In this document: piece after piece, positions 9,117 through 20,846 of the stretch
Layout: each line of letters opens with the position of its first letter
Numbering within the stretch: the stretch's first letter is position 1
Source of the DNA: Sphingobacteriales bacterium
GTDB taxonomy: Bacteria; Bacteroidota; Bacteroidia; Chitinophagales; Chitinophagaceae
Length of the DNA: 64,000 nt
NCBI GenBank assembly: GCA_016708305.1
Contig: JADJGB010000010.1
Location: 124,001-188,000, forward strand
Direction: 5' to 3'
Program-made: the position numbers and the translations under genes
Notes under the pieces: generated by a model
What the model was told of the DNA's origin: nothing
Databases searched by the model: none
The model's input: only the letters and a program-made list of their open reading frames with translations

Positions 9117-10071
9117 CCCTTTTTGAATTTAAATATTGGATAGCAGAATAGGCTGCTCCATACACGCCTGCATCTTTGCCTATTGCAGAAACCTCTAATG
9201 AATAATTTTTATTGCTGTATGGCTGTGCCCATTTCGAAACGGCTGTTTTAATTTCAGGCAGAAATCGTGAGGCAGGGCCAAAAACGCCGCCTCCCAGAAT
9301 TATTTTTTCAGGATTAAAAATGCTCACTAAGTTTGCAATTCCCATTCCCCATAGTTCGATACATATCTGTAATGTTTTTATGGCAATCTCATCTGAATCA
9401 AAATTTTCAAAAATTTCCATTGTCCTCAGAGAATCTTTCTTTTCTTTAAGAATTCCATTGTATTGGGGACTATTGGCAATCAGCAGGTTAGCCAATGCTT
9501 TGAGACCGGTTCCAGAGGCATAGTCTTCAAAAAAACAGATTGAAGAATCTCCTGCAATCTGATAAGGTTTTGGCAAAACCATCCAGCCAACGGCTCCGCC
9601 AATATCCTGCGCTCCTTTTAAAACACCCTCATTTACCAATATCCCGGCCCCAATTCCTGTACCCACCGCCAAAAAAATTGCATTGTGGCAATTCTGCGCA
9701 GTCCCTTTCCACCTTTCTCCTTGAATGTAACAGGTACGGTCGCTTTCCAGTATCACAGGTATATCGCCGACAACGGCTTCAATTTCCTGTTGTAGCGGAT
9801 AGTTTTCCCAACCATTTATTTTGGGTGCCCATACTGTTTTCTTTACATGCCAAACGATTCCGGCCACCGAAACCCCTATTGCATCAATTTTTTTATTTGC
9901 CTGCGAAAGTTCAGTCAAAAGGCTGCCAATCAATTCAGTAATTAAACGACCTACTTGCGTACCCTGCCTACCTTCCAGTAAAATTTTACCGTTATGAAAT
10001 TGAGTTCCATTTTCATCCATAACAGTGTAAGCCAGTTTTGTTCCTCCAAGATCAAGGCTTAGTACCAACAT
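9097..10071 (-). CDS. ROK family sugar kinase (probable amino-sugar kinase)
   Basis: This 324-residue cytoplasmic kinase begins MLVLSLDLGGTK, with the ATP-binding DLGGTK motif at residues 7-12; an open frame extends upstream to 10215 but lacks family sequence. ROK blocks GVSVAGIV, FLAVGTGIGAGI and IILGGGVFG are present. The zinc-binding Cys cluster (CxCGxxGCxE) of typical ROK kinases is not retained: the matching region reads CFFEDYASGTGL, with one Cys. In this locus the substrate is most likely GlcNAc or glucosamine from the GH9/SusCD system. It overlaps the MFS gene by 20 bases and follows the GH9 gene by 34 bases. Confidence 0.92.
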   Translation of the reverse strand: MLVLSLDLGGTKLAYTVMDENGTQFHNGKILLEGRQGTQVGRLITELIGSLLTELSQANKKIDAIGVSVAGIVWHVKKTVWAPKINGWENYPLQQEIEAVVGDIPVILESDRTCYIQGERWKGTAQNCHNAIFLAVGTGIGAGILVNEGVLKGAQDIGGAVGWMVLPKPYQIAGDSSICFFEDYASGTGLKALANLLIANSPQYNGILKEKKDSLRTMEIFENFDSDEIAIKTLQICIELWGMGIANLVSIFNPEKIILGGGVFGPASRFLPEIKTAVSKWAQPYSNKNYSLEVSAIGKDAGVYGAAYSAIQYLNSKRDVQQSH

Positions 10072-10105
10072 AAAAACATTATTTTTAAGCTCATATAAAA
10101 AGTTT

Positions 10106-11916
10106 CTATTTTTTCCCTCTGCCTCTCCCCCCGTTCTCCATTGCCGCCATGAGGTAAACCAGTGAGGCAGTTCCGTCCATTGTTGGCTCATTGGTACTGT
10201 AGTCGCCATAATCATCGTGATACACTACCAAGTCGCTTTGAAAGGGCTCATATTCATCGGCATTTATGAGCTTGATACCGATAAGGCTTTTATAAATTGT
10301 TGTATAAACAGGACCATCTACCAGTCCACCGTTTACAGGCATATTGCCTATGTGCGAAAAAGCAGCATGAGGATCCACCGGTGTATCGCACCATGCAGGC
10401 AATCCATACACCATACTGGTACCCCAGGGATTGCAGCCAAAAAGCCAGTCAATATTAGCCTGCATCAATTCGTCAAAGGTTTTATCATTTGTCATATTTT
10501 TGTACCAATGACACTGAATGGCAAAGGAGGTAGTCAGGTTATTGCTGCACCAAATAAAGGGTACTCCTCTGTAAAAAGCATTTTCCCTTGATTTTTTCCA
10601 AACCAATTCAATTCCTTCTTTATAATATTTGACAAGTTCTTTTTTATGGGTGGCAGATTTTTTTGCAAAAGAATAGTGTCCCAAATTGATAAACGGATAC
10701 CATTGATAATGATTAGCTGTGTCTTTTCCTAACCAGGGAGTGATTTTCTCCTGACGAGCAAAGTCAATAGCCTGTTGTTCGTATTTTTTTTCTTTGGTAA
10801 GTGAAAATAATTCGGCAGCGCCTAATTCCATATCATCCACATAATTGTCTTCGGCATAGATATAGGGTGATTTGACCGAAGCGGTCTGACAGTTTCCCGG
10901 TTGTTTAATGCCCATTGTGTAGGCTGTAAAAGCCTTTTCGAAAAGCATACTGGCATAATCTTCATTATAATTACCAAATACCTTATAACCCAATGCAAAA
11001 CTACTTGCAAATTTTCCGGCAATAGAGGCTACGCCCTTTGTATTATTCATAAATTTACCACGTTGCTGCGGCAGTCCTGAACAAAAATATGCCGGCCGCT
11101 CATATCCTCTTCCATAAAAGTTATCCATACCCGGCATTCGCATGCTCATGTGGTCTCTGTCGTCGGCCACCTGATTAAACATCCAGTTAGGCTTTGGATG
11201 CAACTTAACCAAAAATCCATCCCCCATTTGGCAGCATCCAGTACATCGGGGATACGATTGCTTCCTTTCAAACCATTAGCTTCAAAATAATCTTTAAAAA
11301 CAGAAGGAAAATCCTTGAAAGCAGATAATAAATGATACACTGCATTGGCCGTGGTGGTAGAATACTGCAAATAATCAGATGCATCATGCCAGCCGCCTAC
11401 CACATCTATACGGGTGCTGTCAGGCATTGGGCCATAAAGGGTGTAACCGTCCCGGGTATGGCAAGAGTCGTTGGTAAAAGGATTGAAACCGCATTGTTGC
11501 TGCCGCATGTAGTTCAAAACAAAATCGGCTGATCCTTCATACACATTTTTGGCAATTTTGAAACTGGGTGAAACCGCTTTGCCGGCTTTCAGGTAATAAA
11601 TTCCACCTTTTACAAAAGAAGTAAAATTTAACCTGAATGTATTTTTAAATGGCCCATAAGCGCCAAAATTCTTACCCACCTTATTCGTATAAACAGTTTT
11701 ACCCGAAACTGAATCCACCAGATAAAACTGTTTTGGGACCTCGGCTTCCCTTCCGCCCCAAACTGCTACTTTTACGCCATCTGGCAAATAACCAATCTGA
11801 TTGATACGAATCCAGGATTGCTGGGCATTTGTAAAAAGAAAACAGGACATTGAAAGTAATAATAATAATTTTCTTTTACTCACCTTTTTTAATTGTTTAG
11901 CATTTTTGATTTTCAA
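10106..11916 (-). CDS. GH9 family glycoside hydrolase (frameshifted)
   Basis: The product of about 600 residues has a signal peptide (KRKLLLLLSMSCFLFTNAQ), an N-terminal Ig-like CelD_N domain and a GH9 (alpha/alpha)6 barrel. GGWHDASDY holds the catalytic aspartates and STNEPTMDG near the C-terminus holds the acid Glu. The frame breaks near 11210: adding one T to the run gives GMDFLVKLHPKPNW, exactly the family pattern, so this looks like a base-calling error. The start is unclear (TTG 11916 or GTG 11883). GH9 includes cellulases and exo-beta-glucosaminidases. The surrounding nagA, ROK and SIS genes favour chito-oligosaccharide or glucosamine substrates over cellulose. Confidence 0.9.
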
Positions 11917-12002
11917 AATTATATCCTCCTCTTTAGATAATAAATTGCCTGAGCATCTATCTATTTAACGAATATAAATTGGTTATAATAAACACAAATG
12001 CT

Positions 12003-12860
12003 CTAAAGAGCAGTAAATACCCTAACTGCACAGTTCGGTACTGCAGCCCGCATTCCACTTAAAACATGATGGTAATCGCGTCCAATACTTGCAGTCCGAT
12101 ACTCAGAATAATTGACGTATTTACTACTGGAGTTCAATACCTGTAAGTCACCCTGATCACTGCCATCTGCGCCAATGATTTTAAGCTTGTAATCAATACG
12201 GGCAGAACCTGCTGAAATATCCACAGTTTTATTTACAACTACAGGTGTCCAACCTGTACATTCGCCAAAGGCTACCGGTTTGCCCACATTTATCCAAGCG
12301 CTTTTTTCACCAGTCGTATTGTTTACCGTGTATTGGTATTGATATTGAAGTTTTGATGAAGAATATCCGCTACTATTTTCATATAAAAAATTGTAGAACC
12401 TTATCCAAGCAATTGAATCAGTATATTTAGTAGTATTTTTCAGATATGGAAAAGCATTATCGAAAACAATAGGAGATTTATTAAAATCATACACAAAAAC
12501 ATTTTGCTTCCCCTTATTCAAAGTAACCTGTTGATTGTAAACAAGATCCAAATTTGTGCCCCTATAGAGTTTTATTGAATTAACTCCAACCGAGGAAGTA
12601 AAAAACTTGCCAACGGCACCATTAGGTATGGCACTATAGGTTGTTAAAGGTGCGCTAAGCGAGGCAATAGGAATACCATTCACCTCTGCTTTATTAATAT
12701 TATTAACTGCACCAGATACTAATGGCACAAAATAGTGCAGTTGAAACTCTGCCATATTGTCGGATACAGGAGTGGACAGAAATTTCACCTCATGTTTGGT
12801 GCAGGAGGATATGAGAACTGCTCCCAAAACTAATTGTATTATTATTTTAAGATGTTTCAT
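12003..12860 (-). CDS. SusD-associated lipoprotein (DUF4397-like)
   Basis: The 285-residue protein has a lipoprotein signal ending ISSC at about residue 20, so it is probably anchored in the outer membrane. The body is predicted beta-rich, with no enzyme motif. The early part (IPIASLSAPLTTYSAIPNG and IKLYRG) resembles DUF4397-type repeats found in lipoproteins encoded after SusD. It lies 183 bases after susD and 86 bases before GH9, within the polysaccharide locus. A surface glycan-binding role is likely by position, not by recognised domain. Confidence 0.75.
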   Translation of the reverse strand: MKHLKIIIQLVLGAVLISSCTKHEVKFLSTPVSDNMAEFQLHYFVPLVSGAVNNINKAEVNGIPIASLSAPLTTYSAIPNGAVGKFFTSSVGVNSIKLYRGTNLDLVYNQQVTLNKGKQNVFVYDFNKSPIVFDNAFPYLKNTTKYTDSIAWIRFYNFLYENSSGYSSSKLQYQYQYTVNNTTGEKSAWINVGKPVAFGECTGWTPVVVNKTVDISAGSARIDYKLKIIGADGSDQGDLQVLNSSSKYVNYSEYRTASIGRDYHHVLSGMRAAVPNCAVRVFTAL

Positions 12861-13043
12861 ACAAATATTTTTTAATATTTTTAAAAGTCATGTTGAGTTT
12901 TCTGTTTGCTATTAAGAATAGGAATAACCCAATAGTTATAAGAATACCTGAACCCTGTATTTTTAATAATTTTGTTTATTTGAAAAATCATATTAGACAT
13001 TATTAATTATTTGGGGTTCAACATAAAATACAGAAATTAATTT

Positions 13044-14910
13044 TTATTTTGGTAACTCTCCCGGATATGCAAACCAAGGAATAGAGGTTTGATAATTAGG
13101 GGCATCGCCGGCAATGGGTTTTAATGTTTTTAAGGAATTGAGGTTCCACATATATTCCGAATTATATCTTGGCCTTATTCGGTATGCAGGAGATCCTTCG
13201 TTTTTAATATTGTAACTTCCTTTTCTACTCTGAACCTGTGCCGGAGCCAAATAGAATCCTTTATAAACCTTTGCAGGGTCGGTATCCCATTTTTGTTCTA
13301 CAATAGTGGCAGACCATCCATTTCCGCTTGAAGGGACATCGCCCGAATATTTTATGTCGAAATGATATTTTCTTAAATCAGTCCAAGCTTCGGAACCTCC
13401 CATGGATAAAGAGCTACCCACTTTTGCATCATTATATGCGACAAGGAAAAGTCAGCCAAAGAAAGTGACCCCACAAATGGCCCTGCCAAATAATCAGTTG
13501 CAGCGTTATTAAATACAGCTGTTGTGATTTTATCGCCTCCGGTTGGAGAGCCAACTGTGCCGGGATAAATATAAGTAACTGTAAAATCCATATCCGCTTT
13601 AACACCATCTTTAAACGCTTGTAACGCCTCAGCTTTTTGATTCAACTTCCAGTAGGCTTCAGCAAGACAAAATTTAATTTCTGCACAAGTCATCAAAATA
13701 TAAGGTGCATTATCACGGTAAAGCCACCTTCCAATACCATCATGAACCGTACCTTTAAAGTCCGACGAAACATTTCTGCCATATAATGATGGAGCAGTAC
13801 CAATTGGTCCGCTTGTAGATGTAAAGGAGCCTCCATAATATTTATGAATCTTCACACTATCCAGATTGTTAATATAAAGATAATTAGGATCGGTAGTGCT
13901 ACTCAATTTTAAGGCTACCCTTGGATCAAAATGGCCTTTCACTTTTACTAGCGTATCGCAAATAATTTGTTTTTCTGCCAAAACATAAGGTATATAAGGA
14001 TTTCCGCCATCAACTTTTGTTTTATCTCCTGTGGACTGGTTATAATCAGGGACTGTTCCGGTGAATACCTGAACGGCATATTCATGTTGAAAATACAAGT
14101 AAGAAAGATTGCCGCGCGCTGTTCCCCAAAAATTGTTATAATCACCAAAAGGTGCCGATTGTGAACCGCCAGCCACTTTTAATGCAGCATCGTCAGCAGA
14201 GGATTGAAAGGCGTTTGCAGCATATTTTATAAGGTCAGGAGCATATTTTGTATTGAAATCACTTTTATTAGATAAGGAAGCAAGATTTCTTACCAGCACA
14301 GAATAGGCAAATTTAATCCACTTACTTTTTCTCCTCCGTATAAATAATCATTCGCACTAATTTTTGAACCATAGTTATGTGGGTCGTCTTTTTGTAATAA
14401 TTCAATTGCTTTTGTGGCCCAATCTCTTACTTGAGGATAAATATCACTTTGATAATCATAATTATGCGACAAGAGTCCTGGAACAAATGCTTCTTTCATT
14501 GGAAGATCCACATTTACTTTTGTCATCATATCCCAAGAATAAGCTTTGATGGCATAACCAATACCTGCCAGTGTCCAATCTTCAGCTTTTATGGATTGAT
14601 TAATCATATTTTCAAGATTCATACCTTGGTTCCAATAGGTCATGCGCCAGATTTCACCACCTGCATCACTTCCTTCGGAATAGTAGTTGGTGGCAAATGT
14701 GGTGTAGGAGGTTGTACCCATCATTTGGGTAAGCGGATCCAATGCCCTCAAATCGTAATAAATACCAAAATAGGCACCCATAATGCCTGACAGGTATAGA
14801 TACCCTTCCACATAGTCGGGTGCGTCTAAGTTCTTATTAACATCCAGGTATTTTTTACAACTTGATGCAAATAAAAGAACAGGTATAATTAAAATTAATA
14901 ATTTTTTCAT
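13044..14910 (-). CDS. susD: SusD-like outer-membrane lipoprotein, first module (two frameshifts)
   Basis: This is a SusD/RagB-type surface glycan-binding lipoprotein, closest to the SusD-like_2 group. The ATG at 14910 gives MKKLLILIIPVLLFASSC with the lipobox cysteine at residue 18. Two breaks are repaired by single bases: A5 to A6 near 14325 gives the conserved GGEKSKWIKFAYS, and G3 to G4 near 13403 gives LYPWGGSEAWTDLRKYHFD. The corrected length of about 620 residues is normal to slightly long. It follows susC by 42 bases and works with it as lid and barrel for oligosaccharide import. Confidence 0.88.
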
Positions 14911-14951
14911 TACCTTATATTTTTTATAATAAGAAATCATATATAGAATAA

Positions 14952-17900
14952 TTAAAATGTTATGCTTAATCCAACGGTAAATCCGCGAGGGCTGGGTAAA
15001 GACCAAACATCATACCCTTCACCTCCTGTACCACCGGCAGCCGCTGAAACAGTGTTACCCACCGCATCAATACCTGAATAATTACTCCAAATAAACAAGT
15101 CGTTACCCACACAATAAATATCAACAGTGGAAAAAAGTTTAGACTTTTTTATCAGACTTGCAGGCAATCGATAAGACAACCTTAATTCCTGCATACGTAA
15201 ATAATTTACATTTTTTTCTAACCAATCTTCATCATAACCGCCAAAGATGGAGGCTCCGTAAATAGAGTAATCAACGGCTATTATGTTTTTGGTGGGATTG
15301 GCTGTATTTTCATTTCCATCTCTTAACACGCCATCAAAAATAGTAGGCGGGCTTTCTCTAAGATTTACTGATTCCCAACTGTTACCGCTAGTCATCATTG
15401 ACCTTTTGGTTCCATTAACAACAGTAGCTTTATACCTGCCGGCAAGCATAGTTGATAACCTTATTCCCTTATAGGAAAGTACAGAGGTAATCCCATATCT
15501 TAATTTTGGTTCCCGATCTCCTATTACACTCCATTTTGAATTAACCAGAGGCAATCCAGTAGTAGGCTCAATCAAGATTTGCCCATCATTGTTTCGTTGG
15601 TAGGCGAGACCTGTTAAGGTAGTAATCGGATTTCCAACCATAATGCCATTTCGAATATTACCCGAATTCCATGTGTAGGCATTATAATACTCACTTACAT
15701 TTGCTGGCAAGAACACTACCTTAGAACCTGAATGAGAAATATTAACACCAACATTCCACATTAAACCGTCTTTTTTTCGAATAATATCACCATCAATATG
15801 TCCTTCCCATCCCCAGGTATTAAAGGTGCCCACGTTCATGGTATTGAGCACAAAACCTGTGGCATAACTCAATCTAAATCCTTTTACAATTTGGTCAGCA
15901 CAATGTGTATAGAAATAAGTAAAGTCTGCATTAATGCGACTATTAAAAAGTCTGGTTTCGAAACCAATTTCTTTTGCTGTTGTCATTTCAGGACGCAGTT
16001 TTAAATTAGGCCCTGAAAAATCGTACTTAAACCCACCTCCGGTAATTCCAGTAGTCATTAACTGAGGCATGATTTCCAAAGGTCCCGCATCTTTACCCAC
16101 CTGGGCAATAGAACCTCTGAGTTTTAGGTAGTCCAAATTCTTGATTGATTTCAATGCTTTTAATTCAGTCAAAATAAATGCCCCTTCAACTGCCGGGTAG
16201 AAGTATGAATTATTGTCTTGCGGTAAAGTAGAAGACCAGTCATTTCGACCCCGCAATGTCAAAAAAGCCAAATTTTTGTACCCAAATTCAAACTGGCCGG
16301 AAACAGCCTGAATACGACGTTTTGTATTTTTTTGACTTGATATTACTGTGGCCGGCTCTGAATTATTAATAGATTGGAAGTCAGGAATAATAAATTTTGT
16401 ACCGCTGGTAACAAGTTCAATTACACCATTTTCAAGCTGGTGATAACCAACCTGAGCACTTAATGTAAATTTATCCTCAAAGAATTTATTATTGTAACCT
16501 GCTAATATGTTTAAGGATTTATCCAAAAAATTGGAATGGGTAAGATAATATTCTCCAACGCCATTATTATTACTAAAATAGTATGGATGAATGGAGGATT
16601 CAAAAGTTTGCATACCCACATCCCATCCCATTTGTGCTCGAAGAAAGGTATTTTTAATAGGTGTAATTGTAGTGGCCACATTGGTCAGGAACCTATTAGA
16701 TTTATCAAAGTTTTTATTTTTATTTAAGGCAAAAAGAGGATTTAACAAATCCACATCCAAATAATAATCAGGCCTTTTCATGTGTACTCCATCATCAGCC
16801 AGATATTTGGCAATATTATCCACGGTTGGCCAAAGCATTGCTCTATATAATGGACCATCGGTACCTCTGGTAGTTTTATCATTCGTGGCATTCACATATT
16901 GCATAGATCCTTCAAATTTAAGCCACTCATTTATTTTTGCCTGACCGGTTAAACCTAGATTGATTCTGGTGGCACCGGTATTTTTTATAACACCGTTTTG
17001 GTCAACTAAAGAAGCACTCGCTCTTAAGGTTGCCTTATCTGATCCGGCCTCAACTGAAATATTATGACGGTTGGAAAAACCTGTTTGTGTAATAGCTCTC
17101 AGGTTATCGTATAATGGCATATCGGAAGGATACAAGCCCCCAAATTTATTCGTATAGTAATAGTTTGTGGTACCATAGGCTCCATTGGCATATTTAGTTT
17201 GCATGTCAGGAAAACCATAGGCTTTATCCCATCTGAAGGAATTGCTGTAAGAAACTCTTCCCTTTCCCGGTCGTCCTTTTCTGGTAGTAATAATAATAGC
17301 ACCATTTGAGGCATTGGAACCATACAATGCAGCAGCAGCAGCTCCTTTTAAAACTGTAATGGATTCAATGTCCTCAGGGTTGAAGTCGTTTCCACGAGAA
17401 GAAAAATCCAGATTACGAACCGAAAAAGTTTCCGATGACCCTCTTTTTAAAGCCATAGGATCATAGGTGGAGTTATTCATTGGCACACCATCAACTACGT
17501 AAAGAGGTTGGTTATTACCCGAAATGGACGTAACATTTCTTAAAATAACCGTAGTGGAGGCTCCTGGAGCTCCATTAGTTGAAATAACATTTAAACCCGA
17601 TACTCTACCTTGCAAGGCAGATATGAAATTATCTCTTCCCGATTCAATAATATCAGCGCCCTTTACATTTTGAACTGAGGAACCCACAGCTCTTGATATA
17701 CGCTTCATTCCAAACTCAGCTGTAACTACTGCCTCTTCCAGAGAAGTGGCATCATCGTACAATACAATTACCAAATTAGGTTTAACAGCAACTTCTACAG
17801 ATTTCATACCTACAAAGGAGGCAATGATGATTGAACTACTGACAGGTACATTAAGTGTAAAATTTCCACTTGCATTAGTTGAAGTTGCTATTGATGTTCC

Positions 17901-18043
17901 TTTTACACCTATCGTAACTCCGTGCAAGGGAGTACCATCCGAATTGGTTACAGTTCCGCTAATTGATCTTGTTTGCGCCAAAACAAGAGAAACATTTAGC
18001 AGTAACAGCAGTAAGAGACTCCTAAACAGATTACTTTTCTCAT
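14952..18043 (-). CDS. susC: SusC/RagA TonB-linked outer-membrane transporter, first module (one frameshift in the signal peptide)
   Basis: The protein of about 1,030 residues has a CarboxypepD_reg-like domain (about 25-105), a plug domain with LYVVDGVPMNN and a C-terminal 22-strand barrel ending in GFTVGLSITF with the terminal Phe. The long frame starts at 17981 without a signal. Adding one A to the run at 18035-18038 restores MRKSNLFRSLLLLLLNVSLVLAQ from the ATG at 18043. It lies 20 bases after deoR copy 1 and starts the susCD pair. It imports oligosaccharides using TonB energy. Confidence 0.93.
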
Positions 18044-18062
18044 ACTTTTCTATTTTTAAATT

Positions 18063-18812
18063 TTATAAAAGGTTTAATCCCTGATTTTTAAAAAGAATCA
18101 ACTTGTCATTCTCAGGGTCTAATTCGGTAATTAAATAATCTAATATATCCATACCACAAACCTTTATCGGCTGCGCCGAATTCAGCTTTTCCGATATTGT
18201 CAGACAAGCCACTTTGGCCGATGATGCAATCATTGCCTGTTTTACCTGCACCACTTCCCAGTCATTATCAGTGAGCCCTCTTTCGTGATGAATGGCATTG
18301 GTGCCCAAAAAGCATAAATCGGCATTCACCTGGTTGATACGGGCAACGGCATAAGAACCTACCGTAATCTTCGAATCTCTTGACAGCCTGTCTCCTACTA
18401 CTATTACCTCTAAACTCGGATGCATCAGGCAGGCATTTACTACCGGAATACTTCCCGTCATAATCGTGGCTTTCAGGCTCACCGGCAGGTTTCTTATCAT
18501 TTCCAGAATGGTAGTGCCGCCACTGGTGAGAATAAACATGCCATCCTTAATCAGGTTTATAGCCTTGGTTGCAATAATTCTTTTGTGGGGTAATGAATAC
18601 ACATTTTGAGGTTTGAACTGTACCTGACTAAATGCATTGGATAAAGCGCCTCCATGCACTTTTATAAGCCTGCCTGCATCACCAAGTTCCTGAAGGTCGC
18701 GGCGGACGGTATCTTCAGATACCCCAATCTCAATACACATGTCAGTACTTAGAACTTTGTTGTGCAAGTTCAACCGATGCAAAATGTATGCTTGTCGTTC
18801 TTTCTTTAGCAA
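18063..18812 (-). CDS. DeoR-family transcriptional regulator, copy 1
   Basis: The 249-residue protein has an N-terminal DeoR helix-turn-helix (residues 1-57; VSEDTVRRDLQEL recognition region) and a DeoRC sugar-phosphate sensor domain with TSGGTTILEM and FLGTNAIHHERGLTDND. The start is a TTG, with an in-frame stop just upstream. Family members (AgaR, GlcR type) repress catabolic operons until a phosphosugar binds; here GlcNAc-6-P or GlcN-6-P is the natural guess. It opens a deoR-susC-susD unit. Its N-terminal two thirds and upstream DNA are nearly identical to copy 2. Confidence 0.93.
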   Translation of the reverse strand: MLKKERQAYILHRLNLHNKVLSTDMCIEIGVSEDTVRRDLQELGDAGRLIKVHGGALSNAFSQVQFKPQNVYSLPHKRIIATKAINLIKDGMFILTSGGTTILEMIRNLPVSLKATIMTGSIPVVNACLMHPSLEVIVVGDRLSRDSKITVGSYAVARINQVNADLCFLGTNAIHHERGLTDNDWEVVQVKQAMIASSAKVACLTISEKLNSAQPIKVCGMDILDYLITELDPENDKLILFKNQGLNLL

Positions 18813-18819
18813 GTTCTGT

Positions 18820-18899
18820 TAGATTTGTGTTAAAGATAAGTACAATTATTGCAAAAAAACGCATACTGTCGAAAAAAAATAAAAATGTGCATAACTTTT
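18820..18899 (-). promoter_or_regulatory. Promoter/operator region of deoR copy 1, shared with copy 2
   Basis: The 80 bases upstream of deoR copy 1 match those upstream of copy 2 (25076-25156) almost base for base. The identity stops sharply at ATAACTTTT. On the minus strand a TATCTTTA box, close to the Bacteroidota -7 consensus, sits about 20 bases before the start, with a T-rich TTTG stretch upstream. A shared operator for the two paralogous regulators is the simple reading. Confidence 0.5.
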
Positions 18900-18944
18900 A
18901 AAAACCTTATTTTTCAACCGTTATTGTTCCTAATAATCAATTAA

Positions 18945-18974
18945 ATAGGCTATTGCTTTTCGACAATAGCCTAT
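18945..18974 (-). terminator. Hairpin terminator after susD of the second module
   Basis: An 11-bp perfect stem (ATAGGCTATTG and CAATAGCCTAT) with an 8-base loop lies 24 bases after the susD stop. The downstream T-tract on the minus strand is weak (TTTAATT). It separates the two deoR-susCD units. Confidence 0.6.
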
Positions 18975-18997
18975 CTTAATAATACCAAATTAATATT

Positions 18998-20825
18998 TTA
19001 CCACCCTTTGGTTTGTGTCAGATTATATCCCTTGTTTTTATATTCATTTATTTGTTGAGTTCCAACCGGAGACAAATAATTTTTGTCTGTAAAACTATTC
19101 CGGTTTTTTGCGTTCAGCACCATATAGTAGCCAACCATTGATGATTGGTTAGAACCATTCCATGTAACTTCGGTACCATCAGCCTTTTTCACTTTTACTT
19201 TGTTCGCATTAGCTGCTGTAAGGATACTGGGGAACTCTGTTTGCAAATTTACCCATGGTCCCAAAAAGTAATCAGGATTGGTGCTGTAATCCATATAATT
19301 TAATTTTTTCCATCTTCTCAAATCCAAAATCCGGGAGCCTTCGTAAAACAGTTCCATTCTTCTTTCGCGTCTGACTTCCATATCAAGGCTGGTACATCCG
19401 AATCGCGAGTTGGGTCATTGGGCAAATTGCCAAGTTTTAAATCTGCCGTTTTTTGAATGCCCTTTGCGCTGCTGTACCATCAAGCGGACGTTTCCGAATG
19501 GCATTAATTGATTTATCTATATCTCCTTGTGATATTGCTGTTCCTCCAAACCTTTCGGCCAATTCGGCTTTGGCTTCTATCCAGTTTAAAACAACCTCAC
19601 CCAAACGGATTATTGGAGCATCATTTGTATTGGTATTGCTACCCCATATTATAGGAGGAGTAATCCCTATAAAATTCAACACATCTCTGGAAGCATGTTT
19701 AAAGGAGTATAAAAGGGAGGAGGATGCTCCTATTGGGCGATCAATAAAAGTGGCTTCAAATCTTGGGTCGCGGGTTTTAACCAAATCGCCTATCGAAAAA
19801 CTGTTTGCATTGGGAACCATAGAGTTTTGCCATACATTTCCATCATTTACAATAAATGATTTTATAAGCACCAAATTGGCACCTGTTTGAGATTCATTTC
19901 CATTTGAATAGGAACCCACCGCATGAGTTACCTGCTGGGTGGCATCATAAGCACGGTACATCAATACTTCGGGGTTGCCGGCAAGGTTCTCTGATGCAAA
20001 AAGAGACTTAAAATCACTTCCGAAATTCCATTTATTGCTGGTAATTACCAACTGTGCTGCATCAGCGGCCATTTGCAAATATTTTTGTGCACGGGTTTGG
20101 TCAATATTATTGTAATACTCAAAAGTACCTTCAAAAAGCATAAGGCGCGAAATGATACCGGCAGCAATGTACCGGTTAAGATACTGCGCTCCATCATTCA
20201 AACGCATATTTGCTAATACATATTGAAAATCTTCATATACCTTATCCATTACCAAAGTTCTTGCATCTCTGTCTTTATATAGGGCATCTAATTCTGTTTC
20301 TTTGAAAACCCTGTCATAATAAGGAACATCTCCAAAAACACTAACCAACCTGCTGTATTCAAAACCACGAAAAAACCGGGCAACAGCCATCCAATGTTTA
20401 TAGGCATCATCAGAAATTTTAGGCTTTGCTACGCTGTCTATCCTGTTTAAGAAAAGATTGGCCTTACGCACCCATGCAAAGTTCCAGGTTGGACCGGCAT
20501 ATTGAGCCATCCATGCCGCAGATTCAGAATTGGAACCTCTGGAACTGGGAATCGTGCTTTCAAAATTGGATTGCACATTGGTACCGGTAATATCATCTTG
20601 AAAGGTATAACCAGTAACAGGCGCATAATCTGTACCCCAAGCCTGATTGTACCCTACAAAATAATTGGTATAAAATCCATTTGCGAACATTCTAATATCA
20701 TCTTCATTTCGCCAATAGCCTGTTTGATTATCCACGTAGCTGGTAAGTGGCGGCCTGTCGAGCAGATTTTTGTTGCATGAAAAGAAAATGGCCGCTATGA
20801 TTACTATTTTAAATATATGTTTCAT
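18998..20825 (-). CDS. susD: SusD/RagB-type outer-membrane lipoprotein, second module (two frameshifts)
   Basis: This is a canonical RagB/SusD lipoprotein of about 608 residues with lipobox IFFSC (Cys17). N-terminal TPR-like helices carry HWMAVARFFRGFEYSRLVSVFGDVPYY and the C-terminus has RRERRMELFYEGSRILDLRRW. Two one-base losses, A7 to A6 near 19455 and G3 to G2 near 19380, split it. Restoring them joins KTADLKLGNLPNDPTRDSDVPALIWEV to the C-terminal part. It follows its susC by 21 bases. It differs strongly from the SusD of the first module, so the pairs are not simple duplicates. Confidence 0.92.
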
Positions 20826-20846
20826 AATTATTGCTTTTATATTAAT

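Noticed and set aside
10217..10591. Plus-strand open frame of 124 codons opposite GH9
   Set aside because: Lies opposite conserved GH9 catalytic sequence; Cys/His-rich translation is typical of a shadow frame.
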